A stretch of DNA of 64,000 nucleotides. Source: Aquilaria yunnanensis (lineage: Eukaryota; Streptophyta; Magnoliopsida; Malvales; Thymelaeaceae). The stretch spans positions 1,116,001 through 1,180,000 of the forward strand of contig JBDJPA010000012.1 in the NCBI GenBank assembly GCA_039654915.1, written 5' to 3'. The position numbers and the translations under genes are program-made. The notes under the pieces are model-generated. The model ran no database searches, was not told the origin of the DNA, and was given only the letters and a program-made list of their open reading frames with translations. Shown here piece after piece: positions 13,498-26,800 of the stretch; the first letter of the stretch is position 1; every line of letters begins with the position of its first letter.

Positions 13498-15260
13498 GGT
13501 AAAAGTTACGAATAAACCATTAATGTTTTAGACACAGCTTGAATTGGCCACTAATAAATTTTTTTTGTTTGAATAAACCATTAACATGATTTAAAATAGC
13601 CAAATAAACTACAAACATTATTCAAATAGGCCAATTTATTTACTTGACTCTTGAAATATTACAAAACTCCATCATTAACTTTTAAAATTAACAAAATAGC
13701 TCAACTTGGTTTAAAATAATTCAAATAGGCTACTTTCACCATTTATAAAATTTCATAACCACCTTCTACAAGGTCAAAATGCACATATGGTCCTCCAACT
13801 TTGCAAACTCGAGCGAGTTAGTCATTTTGGTTTGACTCAGTGCGAGTTAGTCCTTTAACTTTACAAATTAAGCGTGTTAGTCCCTCAACTTCACTAAATT
13901 AAATGGATCAGTCCCACGTAAAGAAATTGTTCAGCCTGGGATTTTAACACCGTCGTCATCTCTCCTCGCCCTCTCTCCTCGCCATCTCTCCTCCCTTGTC
14001 GCTCGCCTGCCTCCCCCATCCCTCCTTGGCCGCCCTCCTCGTCTACAATCCTTGTCCACCAGCCATCACCCTCATCTCTCCTCGCCCTCTCCCCTCCCTC
14101 GTCGCCCACCTGCCTCCCCCATCCTTCCTCGTCCTCCGTCCTCGCCTGCCTTCCTCGTTTGCAATCCTCGTCCACCGCCCAGCTTCTCACCCAATGCCCA
14201 TCCTCCTTGTCTGCAATCATCGTCCGCCAGTCATCGTCTCACTAGATGCCCTCTGTCCTCTTCGCTCACCCACCGTCGTCTCACCCGATGCCCGCATTTT
14301 GGCCATTTCCATTTCCATCTCCGGACAATTTTGGACAATTAGGGTCGAGCTTTTCTAGACAAGTGCCCATTGGGATCTAGCAGTGACGAGAAGAAGCTGG
14401 AGGAAGGAATTGGACAAGGTATTGCAGATTCGGTCCTTGGCATTTGGCAAGAACCAGATATGGCAAGGGGAAGAGAAACGATCGGCAAATGGTGGCAAGG
14501 GGAAGAGAGATGGAGTCGGGAGAGACGAGACGAGATGACGTGGAAAAAAAGCTGATATGGCAGCACCAACTCAGCATAGCTCCACGCCATGTCAACAACA
14601 CATCTAACTCCGTTTACCCTTTCATCCAATTTGGATGAACTCGCTATGTTTTGTAAAGTTGAGGGACTAACACGCAGTGAGTTAAACACAAAGGACTAAC
14701 TTGTTAGAGTTGGCCAAGTTGAGGGGCCAAATGCGCATTTTGGCCCTTCTACAATTACATTTTTTGGGTACAATCTATTTTGTTGCCACTTCTAGCTCCT
14801 TCAAAGCATACCATCTCCATTGCCCAAGATGGGATACATCCGGCCCCACATTGCCACAATTGAACGATATCTCGCTCATATTAGTACTTAAAGCAAGATT
14901 ATAGTGCAGTATGAGGCAGAGTAAGAGGAGGAGTATTGTGGCTACTATCAGCAAGTTCAGGAGAATTTTAATTACCACCGACAAATAAAGTTCAAAGATT
15001 GATATCAGCTCCAAGAAAATGGTTCAAATGTTGGATCAATAGATTTTAGAGGCGCTAAGAGCAGAAATATAAAATGTAAGGACTAAAGTTGATATTTTAT
15101 GCTAAGATTTTATTAGACTTAATAGAAAAAGTTATAAAAGTGGCCAATTTAAGCCAACTTAGAAATGCCAATGGTTTATTTGGCCCAAAAAATACATTAG
15201 TGGGTAAATCAGGCAAGCAAAAAAATGTTAATGGTTTATTCATTAATTTTTCCAAGTACA
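13498..15260. mobile_element. outer TIR element interrupted by a MULE
   Basis: Left block 13505-13650 repeats the phrases GAATAAACCATTAATG and AATTGGCCACTAATAAAT. The same phrases occur in inverted orientation at about 15130-15255. The element is interrupted by the separate MULE-like element at 13772-14745. End points are approximate. Confidence 0.55.
13772..14745. mobile_element. MULE-type MITE with exact 9-bp target duplication
   Basis: The left terminus reads GGTCAAAATGCACATATGG. The right terminus, reversed and complemented, reads GGGCCAAAATGCGCATTTGG and reaches one base past the chosen border. The inverted ends extend about 170 bp. The 9-bp sequence CTTCTACAA flanks both sides exactly (13763-13771 and 14746-14754), the expected Mutator-type signature. 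The core at 13950-14300 is a C-rich, CCTCGTC-type simple repeat. There is no transposase, so the element is non-autonomous. Confidence 0.88.
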
Positions 15261-15544
15261 AGGAAAAGCAACATTTTTATTCCCAACAAATAAATAAATA
15301 AATAATCAAAACAAAACGGAAATTTATAATAGGAGTATAATAAACTGGTATTCAAGCTTTCACTTCGACATCACAGGAGTTTTAACAATAAAAGCTCATA
15401 AATTTTCTCATCTAAGACAGAAAAGTCAGAAACGTTACAAGCAAAGTAGATGTTCAACTTTGAGATTATTTGACTTGTTAAAGTGTGCGCTGCTCCTCTT
15501 AGTGGATACTTTTCTTCTTATAATAATCTAAAATTGAAAAGGGT

Positions 15545-16260
15545 AAAGAGAAGTATGTGTAAATTAGCCCAATTTGTTTTGGATTAATGTAAACAGGTTA
15601 ACATGTTATTGAGTTATTCCCATAAAAATCATTTGAAATTATCCTTGAAGTTGGCAAAATTTATATACTCTGCCCACCCTCAAACCTAAAGCCTCATTAT
15701 TCACTTTTTTTCCCAACTCGCTGCTGCCCAACTTGCCAGCCCGTCACTGCCCTTGCTCTCTGTCATTGTCCCCTGTGCGAGATCACGCCTTCACCCCTAC
15801 CCCACCACTGTCTAGCCAGATATCGAGACAAGGCTACAGCTCAGCTGATCTCATGACGAGGCCGTCGCCCAACCGATCTCAAGATAAGGCCGCTGCTTAG
15901 CCGATCTCCAGACAAGGACACTATGCAGCCATATCTCCTGTCAAGGCCCACAGCTTTCACCTTTACCCTCCGATATCGTCCTTCGCTTTTTGCAACGTGC
16001 AAACAAAACACCTTTCCTCTTCTTCTTCTACCGCCTCTTTTTCTTCAATCAACTCACCGGGAAGCCAAAATGAAAAAGAAACAAAAATAGGCAGCGTGGT
16101 GAGAAGTAGGGTCCCGGGAATGACGGGTTTGCTGGACGATTTAAGTGGGTAGGAGTGAGTAATGAGACCTGGGTATGGCTATAAATATTGGCAACTTCAG
16201 GGACTTTTAGAATTTGTTGGGAGTGTTCGCGTGAATAACACATTAACATAATTATATTAA
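15545..16260. mobile_element. TIR element with a GC-rich repeat core
   Basis: A block near 15600-15700 (GTTAACATGTTATTGAG, then GAAGTTGGCAAAATTTATA) recurs inverted at about 16150-16250. The core at 15720-15960 contains irregular copies of a GCCGATCTC-AGACAAGG unit. The borders are approximate. It is probably another non-autonomous MULE. Confidence 0.5.
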
Positions 16261-16394
16261 ACTAAATATAGGATATTCTTATTTTCTTGAAGGATTTTCT
16301 AAAAAGTTTCTTCAATATTTTTTAATCTTTATAGCTTTTTTAGGAATTTTAATCTAGTCCTTAACCTAATCTATTGCATCATTCTCTTATAAAA

Positions 16395-16969
16395 GGAAGA
16401 AATATCAAATTTAACACTAATATTTTGGGTAGGGAGCAGATATGTCATTATAGTTTTTTTTACTCAATCTCCCACTAATGTTTTAAAATGGGACAAATAT
16501 ACTACTGTCGGGTAGAAAATAATTGAAAATGGTAAAACTAACTGATTTTGAAATCTTGAGGTTATTATGCATCTTTAAAACAATATCAGAACCTTTGAGA
16601 CTTTTGTCAAAGGAGAGCCTAATCTCCTTCATTAGCACTTCAGGCTTGTTGTTGTCTCCATTACCATCGCATTAGCCTCACTGTTGCCCTCTCTTTGTCT
16701 TTATTGTCTATTCTCCTTACAGGCATTCAAGAGAGAGAGAGAGAAGTTTGTTAAAACTTGCATTATTATCCTAAAATTTTAAATATTGTTATTTTTAACA
16801 TTTTTTTTTTAGTTTTTTTTACAACGAGTGATATATCTACTTTTAATTTGAAACTTCAATAGCATATCCAACTAATTTTAAAACATTAGTGGAAGATTGG
16901 ACCCAAAAGACTATAATAGTATATCCACTCATAACCTAAAACATTAGTGGCAAATTTGATATTTTTTCC
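16395..16969. mobile_element. short TIR element just upstream of the TMEM214-like gene
   Basis: The inverted ends share AATATCAAATTT and CACTAATGTTTTA blocks over about 120 bp. The flanks read CTTATAAAA (16386-16394) and CTTATACAA (16970-16978), a 9-bp duplication with one mismatch, as for MULEs. A short GAGAGA tract lies in the core at about 16730. It ends about 270 bp before the start codon of the next gene. Confidence 0.75.
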
Positions 16970-17237
16970 CTTATACAACTTTGAAGGAGAAAAAAAATTG
17001 TTATTGGTGTCAATGGTAGGCTCGGTTTTGGGGTAAAATGTTGGTTTCAGGAGCAAGAGGGGACAAATTATATTTTCATCGAAACCTTGGGGAGGTTCTT
17101 TTTTTTTTTTTTTGAAATCCAGAAAAATCCGATTCGAACTGAAATCAAATTTCACTTCAAGTCAACGATCTTCTTTACTTCTGTGCTGTTTTCTTCAATC
17201 ACTTTGTAACTCGTCCTCCCCTCTCACTCTCGAGCTA

Positions 17238-20200
17238 ATGGAAGCTGTTGTCGAACTCAGAGATTTCGCCGCCACCAACGTCGATCACGGGTGGCAGAAG
17301 GTGACCTACGCCAAGCGGCGGAAGCAGAAGCCGAACACCGATACTGAGAGAACCCAGACTAATGGTGAAATCCACGCCTTCCGCGACTTTGATCAAGAGC
17401 ATCGGATTAAGGCTCAGGAAGCCGCTGCAATTGCTGAAGCAGTGGCGAACCTGAGGCTCAGATCGGATGGCGACGTGGTTGAGGATGAGGATAGTGATTT
17501 CGATGCCTCGAAGGTGAATCCAAAGCCGGATGAAGAGAAAAAGGTGAAGCCGAAGAAGGAGAAGAAACCCAAGGTCACTGTGGTTGATGCCGCCGCCAAG
17601 ATTGACCCTGACCATCTTGCTGCACATCTCGCGGATATATCAGTGAGTAGCTCTTTTGATCGACTATTCGTTGGTTCTGCTCATCCATTTACGAAATTGC
17701 CTGTGAAAAGCTGTTTCCTCGCGGTGTATGTTGTGGAATTATTCAATGTGTTTTGGTGGGTAATTTGCAGGGATTATATCCAGACCAGCAGGATATACAG
17801 ATGACGAGATTTGCTGATTATTACGGGAGAATCTTTTCTGCTGTGAATTCAGCCCAGTTTCCATGGGTGAAGCTGTTGAGAGAGAGCTCTGTTGCCAAGA
17901 TGACCGATGTAAGTTTGTAGCAATCAAAATTTCTTTGTGGTTATCGTTTGTTGAGTTTAGCCATTAGTGTGCTGTCGATGTGTCTCTGCATGTTTGTCTT
18001 GTGGGAGTATCGGTAGCGGCTCTCAAGAAATTGTTTCTTTTGTTGTTATATGAAATTTGCTTTAAGTGAATGAATCCATTGCTGCAGATCCCTCTTTCGC
18101 ACATATCTGATGCTGTCTATAAGACGTCAGTTGACTGGATTAATCAACGTTCAATCGAGGCTCTTGCTGCTTTTGTTTTATGGGCTTTAGGCAGCATTCT
18201 TGCAGACTTAGCAGCACAGCAAGTCAGTGCCAAGGGCTCCAAGAAGGTTACACAACAGCCATCATCAAAGTCTCAGGTAATTGCTCGTATTTTTCATTGT
18301 TTGCATTATTTTTTTGCTTGCCCTAGAATAATTTATAATGTTCAGTTCCTGCAGAAAATAAAAGAATTAAATATTTACTGCTAGCTTGATCCTGCATTAA
18401 CATTTTTTAAAATTCTGATTTTACCTTATTCTTCTGAGGTTGGATTCTTTGCTCAGACTTTGTTAGATGAAATGCTGCCTGGGGCTTGAGAAGACCTACC
18501 TGATAAGATCATGGTTCTTAATGAATAACTGCCCTTTTAATTCGGAAATTATCTATTTGATACTTTGTCTTCAGCTGCCATAGATTTGTTTCAATTTAGA
18601 GCTTCTTCTATCGTATCTGTGGGAAATGCAGCCTTACCTTGTTTGTTGGAAGAGTATCCTGGTCTATGTTTGAAGCTACAGCATTCATAAAGCTTATGTT
18701 TTACCTGTCCATTTCCTTTGGTTGAATTCCAGAATTTCCCATGTCTGTTTCAACTGAGAATTTCCTCTCTTTATCTAAACTTATGTCCATAAATACACAT
18801 TCTTTAAAATTGACGGCAATAATGATCACAGGTTGCAATGTTTGTTGTCCTGGCAATGGTTTTGCGACAAAAACCTGATGCTTTAATCAGTGTACTAACA
18901 ACGTTGCGAGAGGATTCCAAGTATCAAGGACAAGACAAGCTTCCAGTTTTCATATGGATGATGACTCAGGTGAGTTGATGGCAGTCAGCAGTTACTACCC
19001 TTTTCCATCAGTACTACTGTTCATCAACAAACATTTTACCTTTTTAGGCCTCGCAAGGGGATTTGGCTGTAGGACTATATGCATGGGCCCATAACCTCTT
19101 ACCTTTAGTTGGTGGGAAAAGCTGTAGCCTGCAATCTAGCAATCTAATATTGGAGTTAGCCGAGAGGTATATGATTCTATTCTTTGTAACTTTTGCTTCT
19201 AAATTAAAATTTCCAAGCAACTTTGGGTGCTTAGAATTCATTTATTTGATACTTGTAGGATTTTGGCTGCTCCCAAAGCTCGTATAATTTTAGTGAACGG
19301 AGCTGTTAGGAAGGGAGAGCGTTTGGTGCCACCGTCTGCATTGGAGACACTTGCGCATGTTACATTCCCTTCTGCTAGAGTAAAGGTAGCTATTGGAACA
19401 GCATATTAGCAGTTTTATCTCAGTATTGTTATGCTTCCATGATGGCTAATAATCATGATGAGGTCCATTATTGTACGTGTTGAAGGAACTAAATACCAGA
19501 TGCAAAAATGTCTCTCAAATAACTTTTGAATTGGGGTAGCCTTCATCAGTGGTTTTCAATACAGTTTCTTCTCTTGTTGGGGGAAAAACTCATATGGTAA
19601 ACATTGCAGGCCACCGAAAGGTTTGAGGCCATATACCCAACATTGAAAGAGGTGGCTCTTGCTGGTTCTCATGGAAGTAAAGCTATGAAACAACTCGCTC
19701 ACCATATTCTACATTTTGCCATGAAAGCTGCCAGAGAAAGTATGTACTGCATTTTAGTTAGAGTACTGCCTCATGTAATTAAATTTTTGGTGTTGAAGGG
19801 TCCATCTCCCCATCACGTCATATTTCTAAATGTCCAAAACTTAACCCTTTAAGCAGGTTCTCTCCAGTTATCTAGGGAAGCAGTTGAAATTGCGCTTTGG
19901 TGTTTGTCTGAGAATCCTGAATGCTACAGGCGATGGGTGAGTTCGTTTACTTTATATGTGTGTGTGTGTGTGTGTGCATATGGTTGAAGGTACATGGTAT
20001 TGTTCTTTTCTTATGATACACAACCATTTAGAATTGACTGTCACGCTTTATTTTTCACTTGTGCTGTAGGATATGATTTATGAGGAGAATCTGGAAGCTA
20101 GTGTTTCTGTTTTGAGAAAGCTCTCTGAGGAATGGAAGCAGTACTCTTTGAAATTGATTCCAACTGATCCTTTGAAGGAAACTCTTAAGAGTTTCAGACA

Positions 20201-20589
20201 AAAGGTAACTACAAAGAAATTTTTATGTTGAATTGCCATTGCTGAATCATTTGACATTGAGTCAGGGCATTAGTCATAAAAGATTCAGCAACTTATTTTG
20301 ATCCCATACTCATTTCCATTGGGCAATTGAAATCATTTTGTACCCTAATGGAGTTAAAACCGTTGCAATTTTGTAGAATGCAAAAGCAATTGCTAGTGGT
20401 TCGGACACTGCCAAGCAAGTTCTGTACAAAGATGCTGACAAGTGTTGTAAACGTATCTTGAGAAATCTGCAAAGCAATGGGTGTGTGAAAGCTTTGGCCT
20501 TTCTCATCGTTGCAATGGGTGTCGGTGCTGCAGTTATCTTGCCAAATGTTGATACTCTGGAATGGGAGAAACTGTTCCAAGGTTTCTAA
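17238..20589 (+). CDS. TMEM214-like membrane protein (DUF2359 family)
   Basis: Ten exons join in frame: 17238-17642, 17771-17908, 18088-18276, 18832-18969, 19048-19166, 19259-19385, 19610-19739, 19857-19936, 20070-20204 and 20377-20589. They give about 557 residues, in the range of plant homologues. The N-terminus has a WQKVTYAKR motif, then a charged lysine/glutamate-rich region. A folded domain follows with PWVKLLRE, IPLSHISDAVYK, DWINQRS and WMMTQASQGDLAVGLYAW. Near the C-terminus a hydrophobic stretch (ALAFLIVAMGVGAAVIL) is a predicted membrane anchor. Animal TMEM214 is an ER membrane protein linked to stress-induced apoptosis; the plant function is not established. An in-frame ATG at 17112 also exists, but the family normally begins near the one chosen. 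The gene is convergent with ndhL on its right. Confidence 0.9.
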
Positions 20590-21168
20590 TAAAAACAATA
20601 GCGAGTTTTGCACTTAGTGGCACGACCAACACACCTCTCTGCATTTAGTGCCTAGCATTACTGCAGCTTCTGATGCACGTCCCCAGTTTTCGTAACTTGG
20701 ACAGGACAAGAGAGCTACAATTAGGAGGAAATGACACTCTTTTGTATGGACTGAGAAAAAAAAGAAAAAAGAAAAAAGAATACAGTATCAGGATACACAG
20801 AGATGTTCTTGAAGAAACAAAGCCAAAGCCACATAAGAAAAAGGTTCGAGTGAGGGCTCCATTTACTTAGTCTTTTGCGGCAAACGTTGTGAGGAACGTA
20901 GACTTTGCGCAAATTTGGGAACATCAAGAATGGTTTGAAATGGGCTTCTCTCTTTTCCTTGCATTGCTTTAGTTGTTTGCAGTTTCGAAACAGAAAATGC
21001 AATGAATATTCTTCGAGTTGTTTATAGTATTGCTCCAATCCAAATCAAACCAGGGGAAGGTGGAGTATTATGTTTGTAATATTTAGAACCGTAGTTTGTG
21101 TTTAGGTGATCTTTAATTGTTAAAGAAACAACTCCAGAAAGAAACAAAACCGAACGGGCATGTAAGTA
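20590..21168. other. shared 3' region between convergent genes
   Basis: This 579-bp interval lies between the stop codons of two convergent genes and probably holds both 3' UTRs. It includes an A-rich tract near 20757-20780. No further gene is seen. Confidence 0.6.
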
Positions 21169-22223
21169 TCAATCATAGTCTTCTGGGGTAGCCCAGGGAA
21201 ACTTAAGATAGGCATTTTTTATCTGTGAAGGTTCTTTGGGTGTGTCCCAAGGGTACTTCATAGATGGATCCCTAGGGAACTTCCTGAAGTTCAGAAATGG
21301 CGCCCACAACATTACACTGCGCAACACAAATAAAACATTCTGAATCAAATCAAGCCTTAAAAATGCTTTGGCTCAGACTCTTTTTAAATATATGTCCAAA
21401 TTGAGTTGGAACTTCGATTCCTGACTCAATCCGTCTAAATGGAGTTGGAGTGACTCCAGTGAAGGAAAGCTGCTAGGGTTGGATTAACGTGACTTACCCG
21501 GGAAAGAACATAAAAATACACATGAACTGCAAGTACATCTCCAGCAGATTTCTCCTGTAGCATCTTATCCTCAGCCAGTTCATGATGATTGGCTGCCATT
21601 CATTTGAAAATTCCTGTAAATTGAAATAGCATTTGCATAAAAGAAAAAATTGTGATTGGAGAAAACAGAACAACTTACTGGCATGAGAAGGAAGTACCAA
21701 ACTGCAATAACTCCCAATTCTAGGCCAACTTTTACAAGATCAGGCTCATAATTTACCCCTGTGACTGCTAATGCTGGCTGCTCAAACTGAAAAGGGGAAA
21801 GAAAATTCAATCTTACCAAACACTCACTAAAAAGGAAGAACTTTTAAAAAGAAAAGAAAACTTATCTTACAGCAGCCAAGATTGGAGCAGCTTGAACCGC
21901 CAATAGAATCCTCTTAACAATAAATGAATCATCTTTCTTCAAGCTCAAAGTCCCACGTTTCTACAGGAGTGAAAATTCAGTCTCAGAACATTGTTTTTCA
22001 AATACTACTACTATTACTACTACCACAAAAAAAAAGAAGCCAAAATTGAAAGGGAAAATCTAAAAATTCATAGGCCTTTTGGTTTTTAAAGAAGAGAATA
22101 AATTTAAATATTTGCCTTATCAAGATTGGCACTCTGGATTCGATGGTGCTCTGCGAGAGCAAATGGTCTGCGTGGAGAAGAATAAGAGAGCGAAGGCAAA
22201 GCCTTGGGCATTCGGAGACTCAT
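21169..22223 (-). CDS. ndhL: NAD(P)H dehydrogenase-like complex subunit L, chloroplast (NdhL/CRR23)
   Basis: Five exons on the minus strand: 22116-22223, 21871-21960, 21679-21786, 21498-21592 and 21169-21316. They give about 182 residues, near the usual plant length. The first exon (MSLRMPKALPSLSYSS...) looks like a chloroplast transit peptide. The mature part has PALAVTGVNYEPDL, a first membrane segment (VGLELGVIAVWYFLLMP), PIIMNWLRIRCYRR, a second membrane segment (FMCIFMFFPGVMLWAPF) and the conserved tail FRKFPRDPSMKYPWD, with PWATPEDYD at the end. NdhL is a membrane subunit of the thylakoid NDH complex, needed for cyclic electron flow around photosystem I. Intron 1 would use an unusual AAG|GCAAAT donor (GC-AG). 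The other borders are GT-AG. Intron 3 must use the second of two possible acceptors to keep the family sequence. Confidence 0.93.
22112..22115 (-). other. candidate non-canonical GC donor of ndhL intron 1
   Basis: On the minus strand exon 1 ends ...GATAAG and the intron begins GCAAAT. Reading on past this point soon meets a TAA stop, and no GT donor close by keeps the frame. GC-AG introns are a known minor class in plants. Confidence 0.55.
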
Positions 22224-23816
22224 CGTTTAGGAGCTCTTTTTCTCTTATCTTGTTTCTTTTGAGCGGTCTTGTTTCATTTCATGGCACCATATACTTGTTC
22301 AAACCTCACCACAAAATAGTCTTCAACTCCTACTTGATTTGGATTCTCTTCATTTGGACTAACTTATCACTTTTAAAACGTTGGCAGGTCCTAGCTAAAA
22401 ATGGATTCGGTTTTTTTTTTTTATTGGGATTCAGTTTTTTATTTTGATTTTCTTCCAAATCCTCACCAAAACTTTGAAACTTAATAATTTTTATATTTGT
22501 GATCAAATTTATTTTTTAGATCCCAAGTTTAGTTCATTTGCTATTACATCATTTTAACGGCATTTTTGTCCAAATACGAGTGATGCAACATTAATGATAG
22601 TTTTAGAACGAATAACTAACATGAATTATAGTCTATGGACATTTGGTGTCATTTACCTTATATAAATTAACATGAGGTTAATTTTGAGTCCTGTTCAACT
22701 GGTTTTCCTGAAAAGGCTTGCTTGCTTGCTAAATGCTAAAGCTTCTTCTGTCAGTCTTATGATCGATTTACTCGATCAAGCATTCAAGGTTCTTCTGGCT
22801 TGACAGCCAGCCGACATCATATTTTTTTTTTTCTATAGTACGTGTCTTTAATACAAGTAGCTAGTTGCACTAGCATAATTTGCACCACCATAAAGTCAGA
22901 ACCAGACCCAATTCACCTGAGTCTAACACAAGGGATAGACATGGGCTTCGTTGCTTTGGTGATACTTGGAACTATAATCTATCTGGCCCAAGGGACAGCC
23001 CATCCGCGTCACCAAGATTACCATATCTCGACTCGAGTTCATCAACACCCAATCGGCCACGCACATATGTGGACTAATGAGGTCTTCAGGGCAGGCAACT
23101 GCTCATATTCACGGGCATCCTGGAAGGGGGTTCCCAATCCCATGCTGACACAGCACAGCAGGCTGTGGATTGGAAGCCCTTTTGGAGCGTTACTTCTGGG
23201 CAATTGTAAAGTCTGAGATACAATTGGAACTTATATTTGGCAAATATATCTTTTAAGGACTATAATTAGGTCAAGGGATCACAAACATGAGGGACACCCG
23301 TTGCTGTGAGAACCTGCAGCAATGAAAAGCCCAGACGGATCCATACCTGCTGTCAGCAACACTACAATTTTACCTTTTTAAAAAAAAACATTTTAGTGGT
23401 CAAAATAAGGTATTAATGTGGTCAACGTTGTTCTATGCTGGACTTGAAATCTAAACTGGATTGTTAAGAGTGTGTGGCCAAGGTATGTTCCCAAAGTAGT
23501 ACCATCGCCACAGCTTCCCGATTCTCTGCTTCTTCGATCGCCTTGTTACGAATACAAACAGCAACAGGCACTAGTCTACAAGTTGCAGAACATGTGCCAG
23601 ATTGCTCATATTAATAGGACAGAATCCAAATCGGCCCCAAGCTTTTGTTCACATAGGCTAGGCTCCTATCTACATATCTCAGGAGGCCGGAACTTCCTTT
23701 TCGACACAACCATACAATGCACTGCCTCAACCAAAAGCAAGAATAACATGTGACAAATGCAAACAAGACTCAAGAGTGAAAAACTATAAGAATCTCATAG
23801 CTTCGCACTAGCACCT
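22224..23816. other. spacer between ndhL and the ARM-repeat gene
   Basis: The left part should contain the ndhL promoter and 5' UTR. The right part, up to 23816, should hold the 3' UTR of the ARM-repeat gene. Around 22850-23220 there is an open stretch of about 124 codons on the + strand with a less AT-biased base composition. I do not recognise it and see no intron or family support, so I do not call it a gene. Confidence 0.45.
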
Positions 23817-26800
23817 TCATGTTGGTAGATTCCTCAGTAAACGAAGTGCTCTCACCCACTGTGGCCTTTCAGCTAGAACAATCCTTCTCAGAACTGGTAC
23901 TGCTCCAGCAGCAAGAATTGTCGGATGGTTCTCGCTGTCCATGCTCAGGTTATGGAGGATTGCTATAGCTGCTTCAACTGCTCTACCACTGCCTTCATCG
24001 ACCAGCCTCACCAGCGGGAAAATTCCCCCTTTGACTGCAACAGCACGAGTCAAATCTACCACACCTTCAGATATTATTCTGTTCAGCTCAACAACAGCAG
24101 TTTCCTGTACTTCTGGAGAGCATGAGGACTTCAGCTGCTCTATTAATCTGGGAATTGTCTCATATATTGTAACCTCGGTATTGATAGGACCCTCACTTGT
24201 GCTGGATAGAGAACTCAGTTTAACCAGGCAAGCAGCGATCCAATCCTTATAGTGAACAGGAATATCAGATTTAAGGATCTCCCGAAGCGATTCGGAGAAA
24301 AGTTCAGGATTTACTGTTTGTGAGAACTGCTCACTTTCAAGCAGTCTTGTCAATAACCGTGATGCAGAGGATACCGTCATACCCACTTCTTCAAGTTGAA
24401 GAGCATATTTTTCGGGTTCCTGGCTTTCAACGTCTTCCCCATCTGACAAAAAACATGTAATTGAGGTGCTTAAAGCATCGGTGAAAACTACTAACATGTA
24501 ATCAGTAAAGGGAGAAATGATCAAAATCAAAATTATCAATTGATTATTCTCACGACTCCCAAAATGTTTCCAACAGAGCTTTGGCCTTTGTTTCTTATGT
24601 GACAAGCTGTTAGCAAAATACCGGTAACAACCCAAGGGAAAGAGGAGGAAGAAAAAAGGGGGGGGGGGGGGGGGGGGGAAGACATACATTTTCAATCTGT
24701 GTTTGAAAAAGTTAACGGATGTCAAACATAATAGCTCTTACTTTCCAAACAGAATTATTTTGCATACCTGCAGGAAGCTTTTGTTGAAAAACAGACTGTA
24801 AAGCAGATGCTATATCCAATGAAGTCATGATTTCCACACTTGGGTCGGCGATCACAACAAATTCCAGGATAGAAGCAGCTTTTCTTTGTAGGTCTAGAGA
24901 TGAAGACTTCAAAATCTCAATAAGGTGACCAATGAAATCAGAGTCCACTACTTCTTTCCTAACCAGGTTTCAAAGACATAGAACAAATCAGCCGACATTC
25001 AACAAATCTTCTCAATGATTTACTGGGCCATAACAATATGTGTAACCTTCTCTCCTAGAATCAAAGTACATTCTCAATTTCTCGTCTAAACAAAAAAAAT
25101 AAAACAAAATTCATGACTATGAAATCCATGAGATCCTTCCTGTCTATAAGCTATATTTTACTTTCAATGTACATCCTGCTAGGAAAAAGAAATCTTGAAT
25201 TGCAATTAATTTACCAGAAATATAGCATATTAGGAAAGAGATCGTGAAAAAAAGGACTTTAAAGTAAAATGTACAGGATGGAGGAGGAAACCTGGAATTA
25301 GCAGTTGGTATAGGCATGTCTGCACTATTTTCAGTTTGCCGTGCAGGAGGACCATGACCTGCTGCTCCATCATAAAACTGAAAGCACCAGGACATTAGTT
25401 ACGTACATAGCAAAAAGGTAAACATTGAAATTTCACAGCAAGAAAAGACTAACCCTTGATCTCATTTCTTTGCTAGGGTCCAATAATCGAGCAAGTACAT
25501 CCAAGGTCTGCAATGCAGCCGCATGACCATATCATCAGTCATAACAAACAGTATTGGCAGAGTAAACTAGATAAATTATCACCTTTTCCATCAAAGTTTC
25601 TGACATCCGGGCCTGTTTTAGAATACCAACCAGAGAATGTACAGCTCCTTGAGCTTCAATAACCTGGCAAACAGTAGGGCTACAACAACAAAATTGAGTA
25701 AATATTTGAACTTAAGTATGAAATATCAAGTAAATACAAAATACATGAATTTTTGTTAGTAACAAATTCAAGAGGAAAGAAGAAAATAGACTCGTAAAAC
25801 ACTCAAAAGAGCCATGACATTTTGTTTAAAAATTTATATTCCAAAATCTATGGTGAGGTAGATGGGATACTAAAGCAGCCATTTAGAACCAAAATGATGA
25901 AAATTAACAAGTGGACCGCTGGCAGAATGTAGCTGGGCCGCTGCATGCTGCTAATCACTAACCAAATAGCAGCTCAGAAGTGTTTTGCACAAATGTTTGT
26001 CTGTGTTTTAATCTGCCTGAAGTGAGTCATCCAGGATTATTCAAGAGGCAATGATGAAAAAACCAGAGGACTGAGAACAAACAACAGCAATCTAAACCAC
26101 AGTAACAGTGGCCAGAAGGAAAAGGGGACCAGCCTGTCAAGCTAGATTGTTTTGTCAGGCCAGTCAAGGTCAGAACAAGGAACGAAGGAGCTAAACATTT
26201 TTAAATAAAAGGGAAGAATGCAGCACAGAAAATAACCGGGACTGACTCTTCAAGGAATGTCAGAAAATAAGAGGCAAATCAAGGTGGGAACTTTGGAGTA
26301 CAAAAAAAAGAACCAGGACTTGGGATTCCTCAACAAAGGTCAGAAAAAAGAGGAAAACGGAAGAGAGAATTCCCCCCTCTGAAACAAAATGAGGATAAAA
26401 CATGAAAATAAGGATGAGTTGGAGCATGTAGAAAGGAGCTACCTAACAGACAACCTCTCCAAAGCACGGACCACAGCCAGTTTGACAGCATCATTGCTGT
26501 GGTCCAACAGTCTAATCAAATGCTTGACAGCACCAGCTTCCTTGAAAGAAACTCTCATATGCTCATTTATTGAAGAATCAGCAATTGACTCTGCTGCTCT
26601 GGATACTGCCAGTTCATCCTGGAGCCCAATAATCAAAACTAATCGAGCCACACCATCGATCCAAGGCAGAAGAGTGAATAGGTTATCACTCTGATGACCT
26701 GATTGTGGTTTTTGTCCATCATCTAATTCTATAGCCCCAATCCTTACAAGAAACTGCTGCTGGGCACGTCCAATCATTGCATTGGCTTTGGCTTCATCAA

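Noticed and set aside
13894..14358. Overlapping open frames of about 60-120 codons on both strands
   Set aside because: They are shadows of a C-rich simple repeat inside a MULE-type MITE.
19960..19980. GT dinucleotide run
   Set aside because: Ordinary microsatellite in an intron, not a distinct feature.
22842..23216. 124-codon open frame between ndhL and the ARM gene
   Set aside because: It has no recognisable domain and no splice or homology support, and lies in a spacer that should hold a promoter and a 3' UTR.
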